NCBI GenBank assembly: GCA_035542475.1
Contig: DATKLL010000151.1
Span: forward strand, 1 to 32,466
Reading direction: 5' to 3'
DNA: 32,466 bases
Source: DATKLL01 sp035542475
Lineage (GTDB): Bacteria; Desulfobacterota; Syntrophia; Syntrophales; UBA2185
The position numbers and the translations under genes were made by a program. Numbering within the stretch: the stretch's first letter is position 1; each line of letters starts with the position of its first letter. This document shows positions 7,530 to 15,923 of this stretch, piece by piece. The notes under the pieces were generated by a model. The model searched no databases, was not told the DNA's origin, and saw nothing but the letters and a program-made list of their open reading frames with translations.

Positions 7530-9278
7530 TCACCGGTCCACGTCAGCCAGGACGTAGTCAATGCTTCCCAGGATGGCGATCAGGTCGGGGATCATAAGCC
7601 CCCGGCAAAGCAGCGGGACCGCCTGGATGTGGGCAAAGGAGGGTGTGCGTATACGTGTGCGGTAGGACATTGTGCCGCCGTCGCTTATCAGGTAATAGGT
7701 CGCATTCCCTTTGGCGGCTTCGATGCCGCAGGCCGCCTCGCCCGGCGGGATAACCGGTCCCCAACTCACCGATAGAAAATGATCGATGAGCGTTTCGATG
7801 TGATGCATCGTCTTCTCTTTCCTGGGCGGTGTGGCCAGAGGATGGTCGGATTTGTAATGACCTGCCGGCATGTGTGTGAGGCATTGTTCAATTATCCGGA
7901 GACTCTGACGCATCTCCTCGATACGGACGACGGCCCTGCTGAAACAGTCGCCGTCCTGCGCCGTGGGGATCGCGAATTCCAGCTGGTCATAGCCGGAGTA
8001 AGGCCGCTTTTTCCGGAAATCCCATTCCATCCCGCAGGCTCGGAGGTTGGGGCCGGTAATGCCCCAGTCTATGGCCTCTTCCAGAGTGCATACTCCGATA
8101 CCTTTCGTCCGCAATTTAAAAATGCGGTTTTTCATAATCATCTTTTCATATTCATCTAGTCTCTTCGGAAAATAATCCAGGAACCCCCTGATGAGTCCGT
8201 CCCACCCGCGCGGGAGGTCCTGTGCCACACCGCCGATGCGGAACCAGGCAGGATGCATCCGGCCCCCACAGATTGCCTCGACAATATAAAAGGCCCGTTC
8301 CCGGTCGTTGAAGGTATAGAAGACCGGTGACATGGCGCCCACATCCAGGGCGAAGGTCCCGTACCAGACAAGATGGCTGATGATGCGGAAAAGTTCCGCC
8401 ATCATGATCCTGATCATTTTGGCCCGGTCGGGAACCCCAATACCCGCGAGTGTCTCCACCGCTTGGACATACGGAAAGTTGTTCATGACGCCGCTGAGAT
8501 AGTCGATGCGGTCCGTATAGGGAATAAAGGTGTGCCAGGACTGCCGCTCCCCCATTTTTTCAGCGCCCCGGTGATGGTAGCCAATATCCGGGACGGCGTC
8601 GCAGATCTCCTCACCATCAAGCGCCAGAATGATGCGGAGAGGGCCATGCGTGCCGGGATGCTGCGGTCCGAGATTGAGAAACATGAATTCCCTGTCTTCG
8701 ATTTGACATGTTATGCCCCAGTCCTCAGGACGAAACTGAAGGGCCTTCTCCTCTGTTTCCTCCTTCTCGAGAGGAAGCTCGAAAGGACCCATCTCAGTAG
8801 CCCTGGCCGGGTGGTCCTTCCGTAGGGGATGCCCATGCCATGTGGGAGGCATGAGAATACGCCGCAGCCGGGGATGCCCATCGAAGCAGATGCCGAACAT
8901 GTCCCACACTTCACATTCGTACCAGTTGGCCGAGGGCCACAGCGCGATGATGCTGGGGATGGTAAGATCGTCTTCCTTAAGCGGCGTCTTGATCCGGATG
9001 TCGGCATTTCTTTCATAGGACAGGAGATGATATACAACCGCGAAGTCGCCCCGGGGCTGGCCCTGGCGGTTTGACCGGAAGCGCTCATCGATGGCGGTAA
9101 GGTCATAGAGCGTACCGTACGGTGAAGATATCTCATTTTTCAAGTAGTACAGGATGTTGACAACCTGTTCGCGCGGAGCCCAGATGGTCAGTATATCGTC
9201 CCTTGTTGGCTGAAGGGTGATATCCTTTTCACCAAACCGGTCGCAGAGAGCCTGGAATATGCCGGTGCTTGCGTTCAT
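7530..9278 (-). CDS. nuoCD: NADH-quinone oxidoreductase fused subunit C/D
   Basis: A 582-residue fusion of NuoC (about 1-180) and NuoD (about 190-582). The NuoC part ends with the family motif ERECYDMFGI in variant form (CEVWDMFGICFDGHP) and LRKDHP. The NuoD part begins FMFLNLGPQHPGTHGPLR and contains YLSGVMNNFPYVQAVE, RLDEYEKMI and RACGMEWDFRKKRPYSGY. It ends in IAILGSIDYVLADVDR, where the aspartate of the SIDxVxxDVDR end is kept. NuoD forms the quinone-binding site with NuoB. Fused nuoCD occurs in enterobacteria and in several anaerobic lineages. Start: ATG at 9278 with GAGGAAACAC upstream. Confidence 0.96.
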   Translation of the reverse strand: MNASTGIFQALCDRFGEKDITLQPTRDDILTIWAPREQVVNILYYLKNEISSPYGTLYDLTAIDERFRSNRQGQPRGDFAVVYHLLSYERNADIRIKTPLKEDDLTIPSIIALWPSANWYECEVWDMFGICFDGHPRLRRILMPPTWHGHPLRKDHPARATEMGPFELPLEKEETEEKALQFRPEDWGITCQIEDREFMFLNLGPQHPGTHGPLRIILALDGEEICDAVPDIGYHHRGAEKMGERQSWHTFIPYTDRIDYLSGVMNNFPYVQAVETLAGIGVPDRAKMIRIMMAELFRIISHLVWYGTFALDVGAMSPVFYTFNDRERAFYIVEAICGGRMHPAWFRIGGVAQDLPRGWDGLIRGFLDYFPKRLDEYEKMIMKNRIFKLRTKGIGVCTLEEAIDWGITGPNLRACGMEWDFRKKRPYSGYDQLEFAIPTAQDGDCFSRAVVRIEEMRQSLRIIEQCLTHMPAGHYKSDHPLATPPRKEKTMHHIETLIDHFLSVSWGPVIPPGEAACGIEAAKGNATYYLISDGGTMSYRTRIRTPSFAHIQAVPLLCRGLMIPDLIAILGSIDYVLADVDR

Positions 9279-9292
9279 GTGTTTCCTCAGAA

Positions 9293-9886
9293 TTAAATCT
9301 CGTCAGGAGAGCGGAAAACGGTGCGGCTCTTTCTCATGTCCCTTTTCTCGTCCCGAAGTGAGGGACGTACTCCTCTTTCCACAAGCTGGGACCCTGCAAT
9401 CCAGCTCAGTGGTCTCTTTTCATTGCCTACAGCCCTCCGGAGCAGGAGAAGCCCTTCCAGAAAGGCGTCAGGACGGGGCGGGCATCCGGGGATATAGACG
9501 TCCACCGGCAGTATCTTATCCACTCCCTGAACCACGCTGTAGATGTCATACATGCCGCCGGAATTGGCGCAGGAACCGAGAGATATGACCCAGCGTGGCT
9601 CCATCAACTGGTCATAAAGCCTCTTGATCAACGGCGCCATCTTGATGAAGGGCGTCCCTGCAACGACCATCACGTCGGCTTCACGAGGAGAACCCCTGAG
9701 CACCTCTGCGCCGAAGCGCGCGATATCATAGCGGCTGGTCACACTGGTTGCCATCTCCACGTAGCAGCACGAAAGGCCGAAATTGAAAGGCCACATCGAG
9801 TTCTTCCGCCCCCAGGCCACAAGGTCCTGGAGTTTTGCCAGTACGACACTGCGTGTGACAGCGGCTTCCCCTGCATCTGTTTTCAT
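9293..9886 (-). CDS. nuoB: NADH-quinone oxidoreductase subunit B (cluster N2)
   Basis: Subunit of 197 residues that holds the terminal cluster N2, next to the quinone site. The four ligands are C40 and C41 (the tandem pair in GLSCCYVEMA), C106 in GSCANSGG and C135 in GCPPRPDA. The C-terminal 40 residues are basic and lack obvious family conservation. ATG at 9886, preceded by AGAGG inside the end of nuoA; the gap to nuoA is five bases. Confidence 0.96.
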   Translation of the reverse strand: MKTDAGEAAVTRSVVLAKLQDLVAWGRKNSMWPFNFGLSCCYVEMATSVTSRYDIARFGAEVLRGSPREADVMVVAGTPFIKMAPLIKRLYDQLMEPRWVISLGSCANSGGMYDIYSVVQGVDKILPVDVYIPGCPPRPDAFLEGLLLLRRAVGNEKRPLSWIAGSQLVERGVRPSLRDEKRDMRKSRTVFRSPDEI

Positions 9887-9891
9887 GCTTT

Positions 9892-10284
9892 CTACCTCTT
9901 CTGCTTCAATGTCCCCCAGTCAAGAGCGCCCATTCTCCACAGATAGAACAGGGCAGCCATCAGGATTACGATAAAGATGACGATGGCAAGATATCCGCTC
10001 CAGCCGGCTTCCCTCACTGCTACACCCCAGGCAAAAATGAAGATGGACTCAAGGTCGAAAATGACGAAGAACATGGCAATAAGATAGTATTTGACATCAA
10101 AACGAATCCAGGCTGCACCTGTGGGCATAAGACCGGATTCATAGGGTTCACCGGTAGACCTGCCCGTATGCCTTTCGCCCAGGATGTATGATAATCCGAT
10201 CATAGTGACCGCCAAAAGAAGGACCGCCGCCACGTAGACTGCCAGAGGCCATAGATTATGGCATTGCATCGCCTGGTGCTCCAA
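9892..10284 (-). CDS. nuoA: NADH-quinone oxidoreductase subunit A
   Basis: First gene of the complex I operon, 130 residues with three transmembrane helices. The family motif YESGLMPTGAAWIRFDVKYY is followed by AMFFVIFDLESIF, which includes the conserved acidic helix. I chose TTG at 10284 as the start because AAGGAGG lies six bases before it. An ATG at 10269 has no such site, and the longer frame to 10323 begins with an unsupported TTG. No clear sigma-70 promoter is visible in the 269 bp upstream. Confidence 0.93.
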   Translation of the reverse strand: MEHQAMQCHNLWPLAVYVAAVLLLAVTMIGLSYILGERHTGRSTGEPYESGLMPTGAAWIRFDVKYYLIAMFFVIFDLESIFIFAWGVAVREAGWSGYLAIVIFIVILMAALFYLWRMGALDWGTLKQKR

Positions 10285-10553
10285 AACATGCCTCCTTAGA
10301 AAAATAAATGCCCAGAACTTCAATAATTTGTGTGGACATCTTCCCAGGTATTTATGAACTATCCTTACAGTTTCGCGCTTTTTTTTCTATAGGCGTAAGG
10401 CGCAATATTGCCTATCTGATGCCTTAATTCTTATCAGGAAATGGATGAGAAGAAATTCATTATAAAAAAATAATGATTCCCGATTGAACAGACTAACAGG
10501 ATGGACGGGAAGTAGTTCGGGATTGGAGGGAACTAAGATGCAGGCGAAGCGAA

Positions 10554-11153
10554 TTATTTTGAGGCTGAGTGTAAAAGGAAAAATGCCCACAGCAAGGCAA
10601 TAAAATATGATATGATGATATCACTCGGCCAGTGAGCACCCAGGGCAATGCGGGCAAGGCCGCCGGTTATGAGTAGAGCACAGCATAGAAACAGCAGGAT
10701 TGTCCACAACACACCGGACTTTCGGACAGCCTGAATTGCCAGATACCCAAAGGTAGATCCATAGGTCAGGGCAAATATAGATGGGAATGAATAACCGGAT
10801 GGCGACCCGACCACGTGCACCAGTGCCGGTGAAGGCCGAGGCCGGGCAATTACGGGACTGATTAATGTGCCCAGGATCCACATCCCTGCAAAGCTGAGGA
10901 TGGAGAATACAGCGACACGCCATCCGGCGACGGCCCAGGAAATGAAGAAAGTGATTGCCAAAAGCAAGATATTCCAGGGAAAGGCCGCCGATTTTGTGAC
11001 CCATAAAGCCCAACTCATAGGTTTTGGCGACAGGGATTGTACAAATCTTTCGGCCGTCACATCACCGGGGAAGTACGCATAACGGCAAGCTGCCAGCATG
11101 GCGAAGACGGCAACAAACAATAGTACTAAAAGCAGGACATCTTTTCCCCGCAT
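10554..11153 (-). CDS. PAP2-superfamily-like membrane protein with degenerate active site
   Basis: A 199-residue protein with about six membrane segments, resembling the PAP2 family (lipid phosphatases such as PgpB, LpxE and undecaprenyl-diphosphatases). The third family motif is intact (ARIALGAHWPSD, with Arg, His and Asp). The second motif reads SFPSIFA instead of SFPSGHA, so the catalytic His of the GH pair is missing. The first motif has RPRP but no Lys seven residues before it. I checked the second motif against the DNA and the reading is clear. It may therefore be a non-catalytic or altered relative rather than a standard phosphatase. It is divergent from the chrA gene 89 bp away. The gene is intact and has an ATG start. 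Confidence 0.7.
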   Translation of the reverse strand: MRGKDVLLLVLLFVAVFAMLAACRYAYFPGDVTAERFVQSLSPKPMSWALWVTKSAAFPWNILLLAITFFISWAVAGWRVAVFSILSFAGMWILGTLISPVIARPRPSPALVHVVGSPSGYSFPSIFALTYGSTFGYLAIQAVRKSGVLWTILLFLCCALLITGGLARIALGAHWPSDIIISYFIALLWAFFLLHSASK

Positions 11154-11242
11154 TGCGGATTCCTTATTTTTAAAGCATCAAGAAACAGACAGAAGATTTT
11201 GATTGAGATGCATTATATTAAAAATCAAAAAAAATAGAAAGC

Positions 11243-12430
11243 ATGAAGAACATTTTTTCTGCCCTGGAAGTGTGCCGCATATTTCTAAAGCTCGGCCTTA
11301 CCTCCTTTGGAGGCCCGATTGCGCATCTCGGCTACTTTCGTGAGGAGTTTGTCAATCGCCGTAAATGGCTTGCGGAAAAGGCCTTTGCCGACCTTGTGGC
11401 ATTGTGCCAGTTTTTACCGGGACCAGCCAGCAGTCAGGCGGGTATTGCCATAGGCACCATGCGGGCCGGGTTATGGGGAGGTTTTGCGGCATGGTTAGGT
11501 TTTACCATGCCGTCCGCGATAGCACTAATTATATTTGGCTATGGCACCGGCATATTCGAGAAAGGCGCCGGCTGGATTCATGGACTCAAGGTGGTCGCCG
11601 TTGCGGTAGTTGCTCAGGCGGTGTGGAATATGGCCGTCAATCTGTGTCCTGACCGGTCACGCCGGACCATGGCTATCCTTTCCGCCCTCGTGGTCCTGTT
11701 ATGGCATTCATCTTTCAGTCAGATCTCCGTGATTGTTGTTGCAGGGATCGCGGGCTGGAAATTCCTGCGTTCAGACAACAGCGATACTGTATCATCATCG
11801 GTGCCTGAATCCTCGATAAAAAGCCATCCGGGGGCTATTTTGGCTCTAATAGCTTTCTTGGGATTGCTGATTGTTTTGCCGATTTTTGAAACGTTGTATC
11901 CGGAATCAACCCTGGCAGTTATCGCCAGTTTTTACAGGGCCGGCTCACTGGTATTCGGCGGCGGTCACGTTGTTTTACCCCTGCTTCAGGCAGAGGTCGT
12001 GCCGCCGGGTTGGGTGACCAACGATGTATTTCTTGCAGGCTACGGAGCCGCGCAGGCTGTGCCGGGGCCGCTTTTCACATTTGCCGCTTACCTAGGAACG
12101 GTAATGTTGCCGCAGCCGCGAGGGTGGATCGGCGGTATAATCTGCCTGATTGCAATATATCTGCCGTCATTCCTTTTGTTGATGGGAGCCATGCCGTTCT
12201 GGGAAACACTGCGGACCCGAACCGGTGTTCAATCCATTCTCAAAGGTGTTAATGCTGCGGTAGTTGGTCTGTTGCTTGCTGCACTGTATGATCCGGTGTG
12301 GACCGGTGCGATCCTTTCGACAAAAGATCTTGCCCTTGCATTGACATGCTTTGCGTTACTCACACTCTGGAAGATACCGCCCTGGTTGATTGTTGTTTTT
12401 GCAGCTGCCGCGTCATTCCTGATAACTTGA
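11243..12430 (+). CDS. chrA: Chromate transporter family protein (ChrA, two-domain form)
   Basis: A 395-residue membrane protein with two homologous halves, as in the long-chain CHR family. The first half carries FLKLGLTSFGGPIAHLGYF and REEFVNRRKWL, then QFLPGPASSQ. The second half carries the paired motif SLVFGGGHVVLPLL and AVPGPLFTFAAYLG. ChrA proteins export chromate in exchange with sulfate-type ions; many relatives are uncharacterised, so the true substrate is not settled by sequence. Start: ATG at 11243 with a weak purine-rich site (AGAAAG). The stop is followed by a hairpin shared with the convergent gene. Confidence 0.88.
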   Translation: MKNIFSALEVCRIFLKLGLTSFGGPIAHLGYFREEFVNRRKWLAEKAFADLVALCQFLPGPASSQAGIAIGTMRAGLWGGFAAWLGFTMPSAIALIIFGYGTGIFEKGAGWIHGLKVVAVAVVAQAVWNMAVNLCPDRSRRTMAILSALVVLLWHSSFSQISVIVVAGIAGWKFLRSDNSDTVSSSVPESSIKSHPGAILALIAFLGLLIVLPIFETLYPESTLAVIASFYRAGSLVFGGGHVVLPLLQAEVVPPGWVTNDVFLAGYGAAQAVPGPLFTFAAYLGTVMLPQPRGWIGGIICLIAIYLPSFLLLMGAMPFWETLRTRTGVQSILKGVNAAVVGLLLAALYDPVWTGAILSTKDLALALTCFALLTLWKIPPWLIVVFAAAASFLIT

Positions 12431-12472
12431 AAAAAAAGTAAAAAAGCGGCTGAAGAAGAAACTTCAGCCGCT
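12431..12472 (-). terminator. Rho-independent terminator after the glycine-zipper lipoprotein gene
   Basis: A perfect 11-bp stem AGCGGCTGAAG/CTTCAGCCGCT (12445-12455 and 12462-12472) has a six-base loop. On the minus strand it is followed by a run of T (12444-12431). It therefore terminates the minus-strand lipoprotein gene. It lies 15 bp after the chrA stop, so it may also slow chrA transcription, but there is no T-run on the plus side. Confidence 0.88.
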
Positions 12473-12534
12473 GGAATATCAAGGATACGTATAGGCATTA
12501 TTTGTCGGCATATCCCAAGTATGGCCATCTTTTT

Positions 12535-13143
12535 CTATTTCACGGTGTAGCCGCGGCCTTCGAGACAAGCCGACATTGCACGTCGGAAGCTGCGCGCCTG
12601 TCCTTCATAGCGGGCGTCGAGTGCCTGGTCGCGCCTGTTATAGGCCTCTTCCATTTGCTGGGCATACTGCTGCCTGGATGCGTCTGATACGGCACCGGCA
12701 ACAGCCCCGCTCCCCGCACCGATCAAGGCGCCTCCCCCTGCATGTCTCGGTCCGGCTATTAACGCGCCCAGTACCGCACCGGCAATGGCCAGAACAGCCG
12801 TATCATGACCAGGCGGAGGCATCGGCACCACTTTTACGCGACGCTCAGGCGGAATCGACGACTGGCTCGGATCGAAGCCGGTTTGCTGCATCGCCCAATT
12901 GTAACACTCATAGTGGTCCCGCGACTGCTGCGCGGTTGTCTGACCTTCTTTCGGATAAAAATAAACCTGTGTAATAGGAGCCCTTGGGCCTGGGCCTGCG
13001 GTCGGGACCTCCCGGTAAGTAGCGGGATAACAAGCACCCAGCGCAAGGATTAACAAGAGAAGCAATAACCGAAGTCCGGTTCTTGCCACCGAGCGTTTTG
13101 ATATATGTTTGCTTGTTGTCATCTTCCAGATTGACATCATCAT
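12535..13143 (-). CDS. Glycine-zipper lipoprotein of unknown role
   Basis: A 202-residue predicted lipoprotein. The leader ends in LALGAC, a good lipobox, with Cys at about residue 38. A soluble segment follows, then a glycine- and alanine-rich stretch at about 118-152 (AIAGAVLGALIAG, GGGALIGAGSGAVAGAV). This is the glycine-zipper pattern seen in outer-membrane lipoproteins such as SlyB/YMGG-type proteins. The C-terminal 45 residues are charged and helical (QQMEEAYNRRDQALDARY). The ATG at 13143 starts a run of three ATG codons with AAGGAGGT upstream. It is divergent from the DUF3300 gene. The function is not known. Confidence 0.75.
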   Translation of the reverse strand: MMMSIWKMTTSKHISKRSVARTGLRLLLLLLILALGACYPATYREVPTAGPGPRAPITQVYFYPKEGQTTAQQSRDHYECYNWAMQQTGFDPSQSSIPPERRVKVVPMPPPGHDTAVLAIAGAVLGALIAGPRHAGGGALIGAGSGAVAGAVSDASRQQYAQQMEEAYNRRDQALDARYEGQARSFRRAMSACLEGRGYTVK

Positions 13144-13469
13144 TTATGACCTCCTTCGCAGTTAAACATCAAAGAAACGAGAGGATAACATCGATTCTGG
13201 TGTTCTGCTAAAATCTAAATTCCGGGCTGATAAGTGTTGTATTTCATCTATACATAGTCAGCCCTTTATTTTGGTTAGTGTACTCTTCTAAAGAAGTCAA
13301 TGAATATAAAATAGTAGAATAATGACAGGCATAAACTACCTGCGTGTTACTCCTCGGCAACGTAAATTTATATTAATTGATTTTAGTCTATAATTTGATA
13401 TAGTTTTTTTTAAGCGGGAGCTGATATACATCAGGTATCTCCAAGTAAAAAGAGGAAGGAGTTGGGCTT
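13144..13469. other. Divergent intergenic region between the lipoprotein and DUF3300 genes
   Basis: A 326-bp AT-rich region without a credible gene. A perfect TATAAT lies near 13390 in plus orientation, but no convincing -35 box sits at 16-18 bp from it, so I give it only as a possible -10. No strong hairpins are seen. It must hold the promoters of both flanking divergent genes. Confidence 0.4.
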
Positions 13470-14840
13470 ATGATCAGGAACGGCATAAAGGGCTTTCTGC
13501 TTATTTTTATTGTTTGCCTTTGGGCTCTCCTATCGATTCAGGCCTGGGCGTATGATCCTTTCCCAACAGACTCATCACAATTTACGGATCAGGAGCTTGA
13601 CAACATTCTCGCGCCCATTGCCCTTTACCCAGACCCTCTGCTTGCCCAGATGCTTCCGGCCTCGACGTATCCGGATGAAATTGCCGATGCTTATGATTGG
13701 CTGAATGGAGGCGGGCCCGCATCGGCGATCGACTTGCAGAATTGGGACGAGTCCGTTAAGGCGATTGCCCATTATCCGAATATTCTGAAAATGATGGCTG
13801 AAAACGGGGACTGGACTGCCGATTTGGGAGATGCCTTTCTCAATCAGCCGGAAGATGTGGCAAGATCAATCCAACTCCTCAGGTGGCAGGCGAGAGACAG
13901 AGGAAATTTGGAGAGTACCAGTCAACAGACCGTAGCCATCGATGGAGATTATATCGAGATTATTCCAGCCCAACCTCAGTATATATACGTCCCGCTGTAT
14001 GATCCTTCAATCATCTATGTCCAGAGATGGTATCCAGGCAGAGCGCCTTTCATTACATTTGGCCTCGGTCTGATGATCGGGGGCTGGTTGACCATGGATT
14101 TCGACTGGGGTCACCACCATGTGATCTACCACGGCTGGAACCGCCCCGGTTGGGTCAATCATGCAAGGCCCTACGTTCATGTAAGAAATGTTTATATCAA
14201 CAGGAGCAGACCCTTCATAAATCAGGCATGGAGGCATGATGCATCACACGGCAGCCCTGATAGCTACCGGGCATCACATCCGATCAGCAGGCCCGGCATC
14301 GGCAAGCGTGCACCTATACCGGAAATCAAAGGGAGGGCTTCAACACCGCCCAAGCCTCCTACAGGGGTGTTCGGCCCCAGGGGTGATACCCGTTCCTTCA
14401 GCAACCGCGGCAGGGAAAGCCGAGGTGTAGGTTTGGCACCGCCGAAGGCGCCTACTCAAGATATCGGCAAGCGGCCGACAACACCGGCCCCCGGCGTCAG
14501 TCAACGTCCCGCACAACCGGCTCCGAGTATAAGTAAACAGCCGTTACTGCCGGGGCCTGGTATCGGTAAGTCCCCACCTCCTCAGGCCCGTCCCGCCCGC
14601 GAAAGCGTGCAGCCTCCCGTGCAGCCTCCTAAGACGCCATCAGTTACCTTCGGTGGCTACAGGGGAGCCAATGAAGCCAGACAGCAGAGTCTTCGCGGCC
14701 AGGCCAGCCGCCAGAGCAACACAGTTATACGTCCTTCGGCCGCCCCTCCAACAAGAAGCACTGCCCCTGAACGGAAGGATGGTGCTAAAGGCGGTAGTCC
14801 AGCCGGGAAGGATGACACCAGAGGCAGATCGCATCGATAG
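13470..14840 (+). CDS. Exported DUF3300 protein with proline-rich tail
   Basis: A 456-residue protein with a signal peptide (hydrophobic 8-26, ending QAWA). The DUF3300 domain runs from about 36 to 215; its signature is LDNILAPIALYPDPLLAQML followed by WDESVKAIAHYP and YIEIIPAQPQYIYVPLYDP. Next come a glycine-rich hydrophobic segment and a His/Trp-rich stretch (DWGHHHVIYHGW). The last 190 residues are Pro-, Arg- and Gly-rich, with loose repeats of the type PGIGK / QDIGKRP / PGVSQRP / PSISKQP. They are probably disordered and may bind a polymer or metal. The family role is unknown. Start: ATG at 13470 with GGAAGGAG upstream. A DUF2950 gene follows directly. Confidence 0.85.
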   Translation: MIRNGIKGFLLIFIVCLWALLSIQAWAYDPFPTDSSQFTDQELDNILAPIALYPDPLLAQMLPASTYPDEIADAYDWLNGGGPASAIDLQNWDESVKAIAHYPNILKMMAENGDWTADLGDAFLNQPEDVARSIQLLRWQARDRGNLESTSQQTVAIDGDYIEIIPAQPQYIYVPLYDPSIIYVQRWYPGRAPFITFGLGLMIGGWLTMDFDWGHHHVIYHGWNRPGWVNHARPYVHVRNVYINRSRPFINQAWRHDASHGSPDSYRASHPISRPGIGKRAPIPEIKGRASTPPKPPTGVFGPRGDTRSFSNRGRESRGVGLAPPKAPTQDIGKRPTTPAPGVSQRPAQPAPSISKQPLLPGPGIGKSPPPQARPARESVQPPVQPPKTPSVTFGGYRGANEARQQSLRGQASRQSNTVIRPSAAPPTRSTAPERKDGAKGGSPAGKDDTRGRSHR

Positions 14841-14898
14841 TATGGACAGGAAATATTTTTATAACAGGGAATTAATGAATAAGGAAAGGAAAGAAACC

Positions 14899-15873
14899 AT
14901 GGAGACAATTCAGCAGAAACCCGTATTTCGTCCGTCACGGGGTATGGCTTTTACCGCTGTGCTTTTCACAATAGCGATGTTCATCTTTGCCTCGAATATA
15001 GCGGCAGTCGGGGCGCCGTCGCAGAGACTCTTCTCCTCTCCCGAAGATGCCTTAAAAACCCTCACTGAGGCCGTCAAGGCAAACGACAAGACTATGCTTG
15101 ATCAAATATTCGGGCCTTCCGGAAAGGAGCTCCGCTCGGGTGATGAGGTACAGGAAGCCGCAGAATTTGCGGACTTCTCCAAACACCTGGCAGAGAAAGC
15201 AGACCTCGTTAAAGAGAATGATTCGAAAGTTGTCCTTCACGTCGGCAACGAGAACTGGCCCTTTCCCATTCCCATCGTAAAATATAATGACCAATGGTTC
15301 TTTGATACTGATGCAGGCAAGGAAGAGATCCTGAACCGCCGTATTGGTGAAGATGAACTCACTGCCATACTGGTCTGCCGGGCCTATGTCAAGGCACAGC
15401 GGGATTATGTACTTAAGGACTGGGATGGCGACGGCATATTTGCTTACGCACAGAAACTTCGGAGCGATCCTGGTAAGAGGAACGGCCTTTTCTGGAGGGC
15501 TGCTCGGGGCGAAGAAATGAGCCCCCTTGGTGAGCTCGTGGCACGGGCCTGGCACGAGGGCTACAAGAAGAAACAGGCCGCCTTCAGAGAAGTGGAGCCT
15601 TCACCGTTTCACGGTTATTATTTCAGGATACTAACGAGGCAGGGAAAGAACGTTCCGGGAGGCAGCTATAACTACATCGTTAACGGCAACATGGTTGCTG
15701 GTTTCGCCCTCGTCGCATTTCCCTCAAAATGGGGCAAGTCAGGTATAATGACATTTGTCGTCAATCAGCATGGGAAGGTTTATCAGAAAAACCTCGGAGC
15801 GGAAACAGCAAATATTGCCCAGAAGATGAAGTCGTACAATCCCGACAAAACCTGGACGCCTGTCAAAGACTGA
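14899..15873 (+). CDS. Exported DUF2950 protein
   Basis: About 324 residues, matching the DUF2950 family over its length: SSPEDALKTLTEAVKAND, FGPSGKELRSGDEVQ, then DWDGDGIFAYAQKL and FHGYYFRILTRQG, ending GKVYQKNLG. A signal-anchor-like hydrophobic stretch (MAFTAVLFTIAMFIF) near the start points to export. Start choice: ATG 14899 has AGGA eight bases upstream. ATG 14875 (AGGGA upstream) and ATG 14842 are alternatives. The reading frame continues back to 14653, but that part overlaps the DUF3300 gene and is a shadow. It is probably co-transcribed with the DUF3300 gene. The function is unknown. Confidence 0.87.
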   Translation: METIQQKPVFRPSRGMAFTAVLFTIAMFIFASNIAAVGAPSQRLFSSPEDALKTLTEAVKANDKTMLDQIFGPSGKELRSGDEVQEAAEFADFSKHLAEKADLVKENDSKVVLHVGNENWPFPIPIVKYNDQWFFDTDAGKEEILNRRIGEDELTAILVCRAYVKAQRDYVLKDWDGDGIFAYAQKLRSDPGKRNGLFWRAARGEEMSPLGELVARAWHEGYKKKQAAFREVEPSPFHGYYFRILTRQGKNVPGGSYNYIVNGNMVAGFALVAFPSKWGKSGIMTFVVNQHGKVYQKNLGAETANIAQKMKSYNPDKTWTPVKD

Positions 15874-15923
15874 TCGGGTAATATGATAACGAAGGATTGA
15901 TATAAATGGAATAGTATCCTGCC

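Noticed and set aside
10387..10590. Small minus-strand frame of 67 codons between the PAP2-like gene and nuoA
   Set aside because: It overlaps the end of the PAP2-like gene, has no supported start and shows no similarity that I recognise.
14653..14898. N-terminal extension of the DUF2950 protein
   Set aside because: It overlaps the DUF3300 gene in another frame and precedes a plausible signal sequence with its own ribosome binding site.
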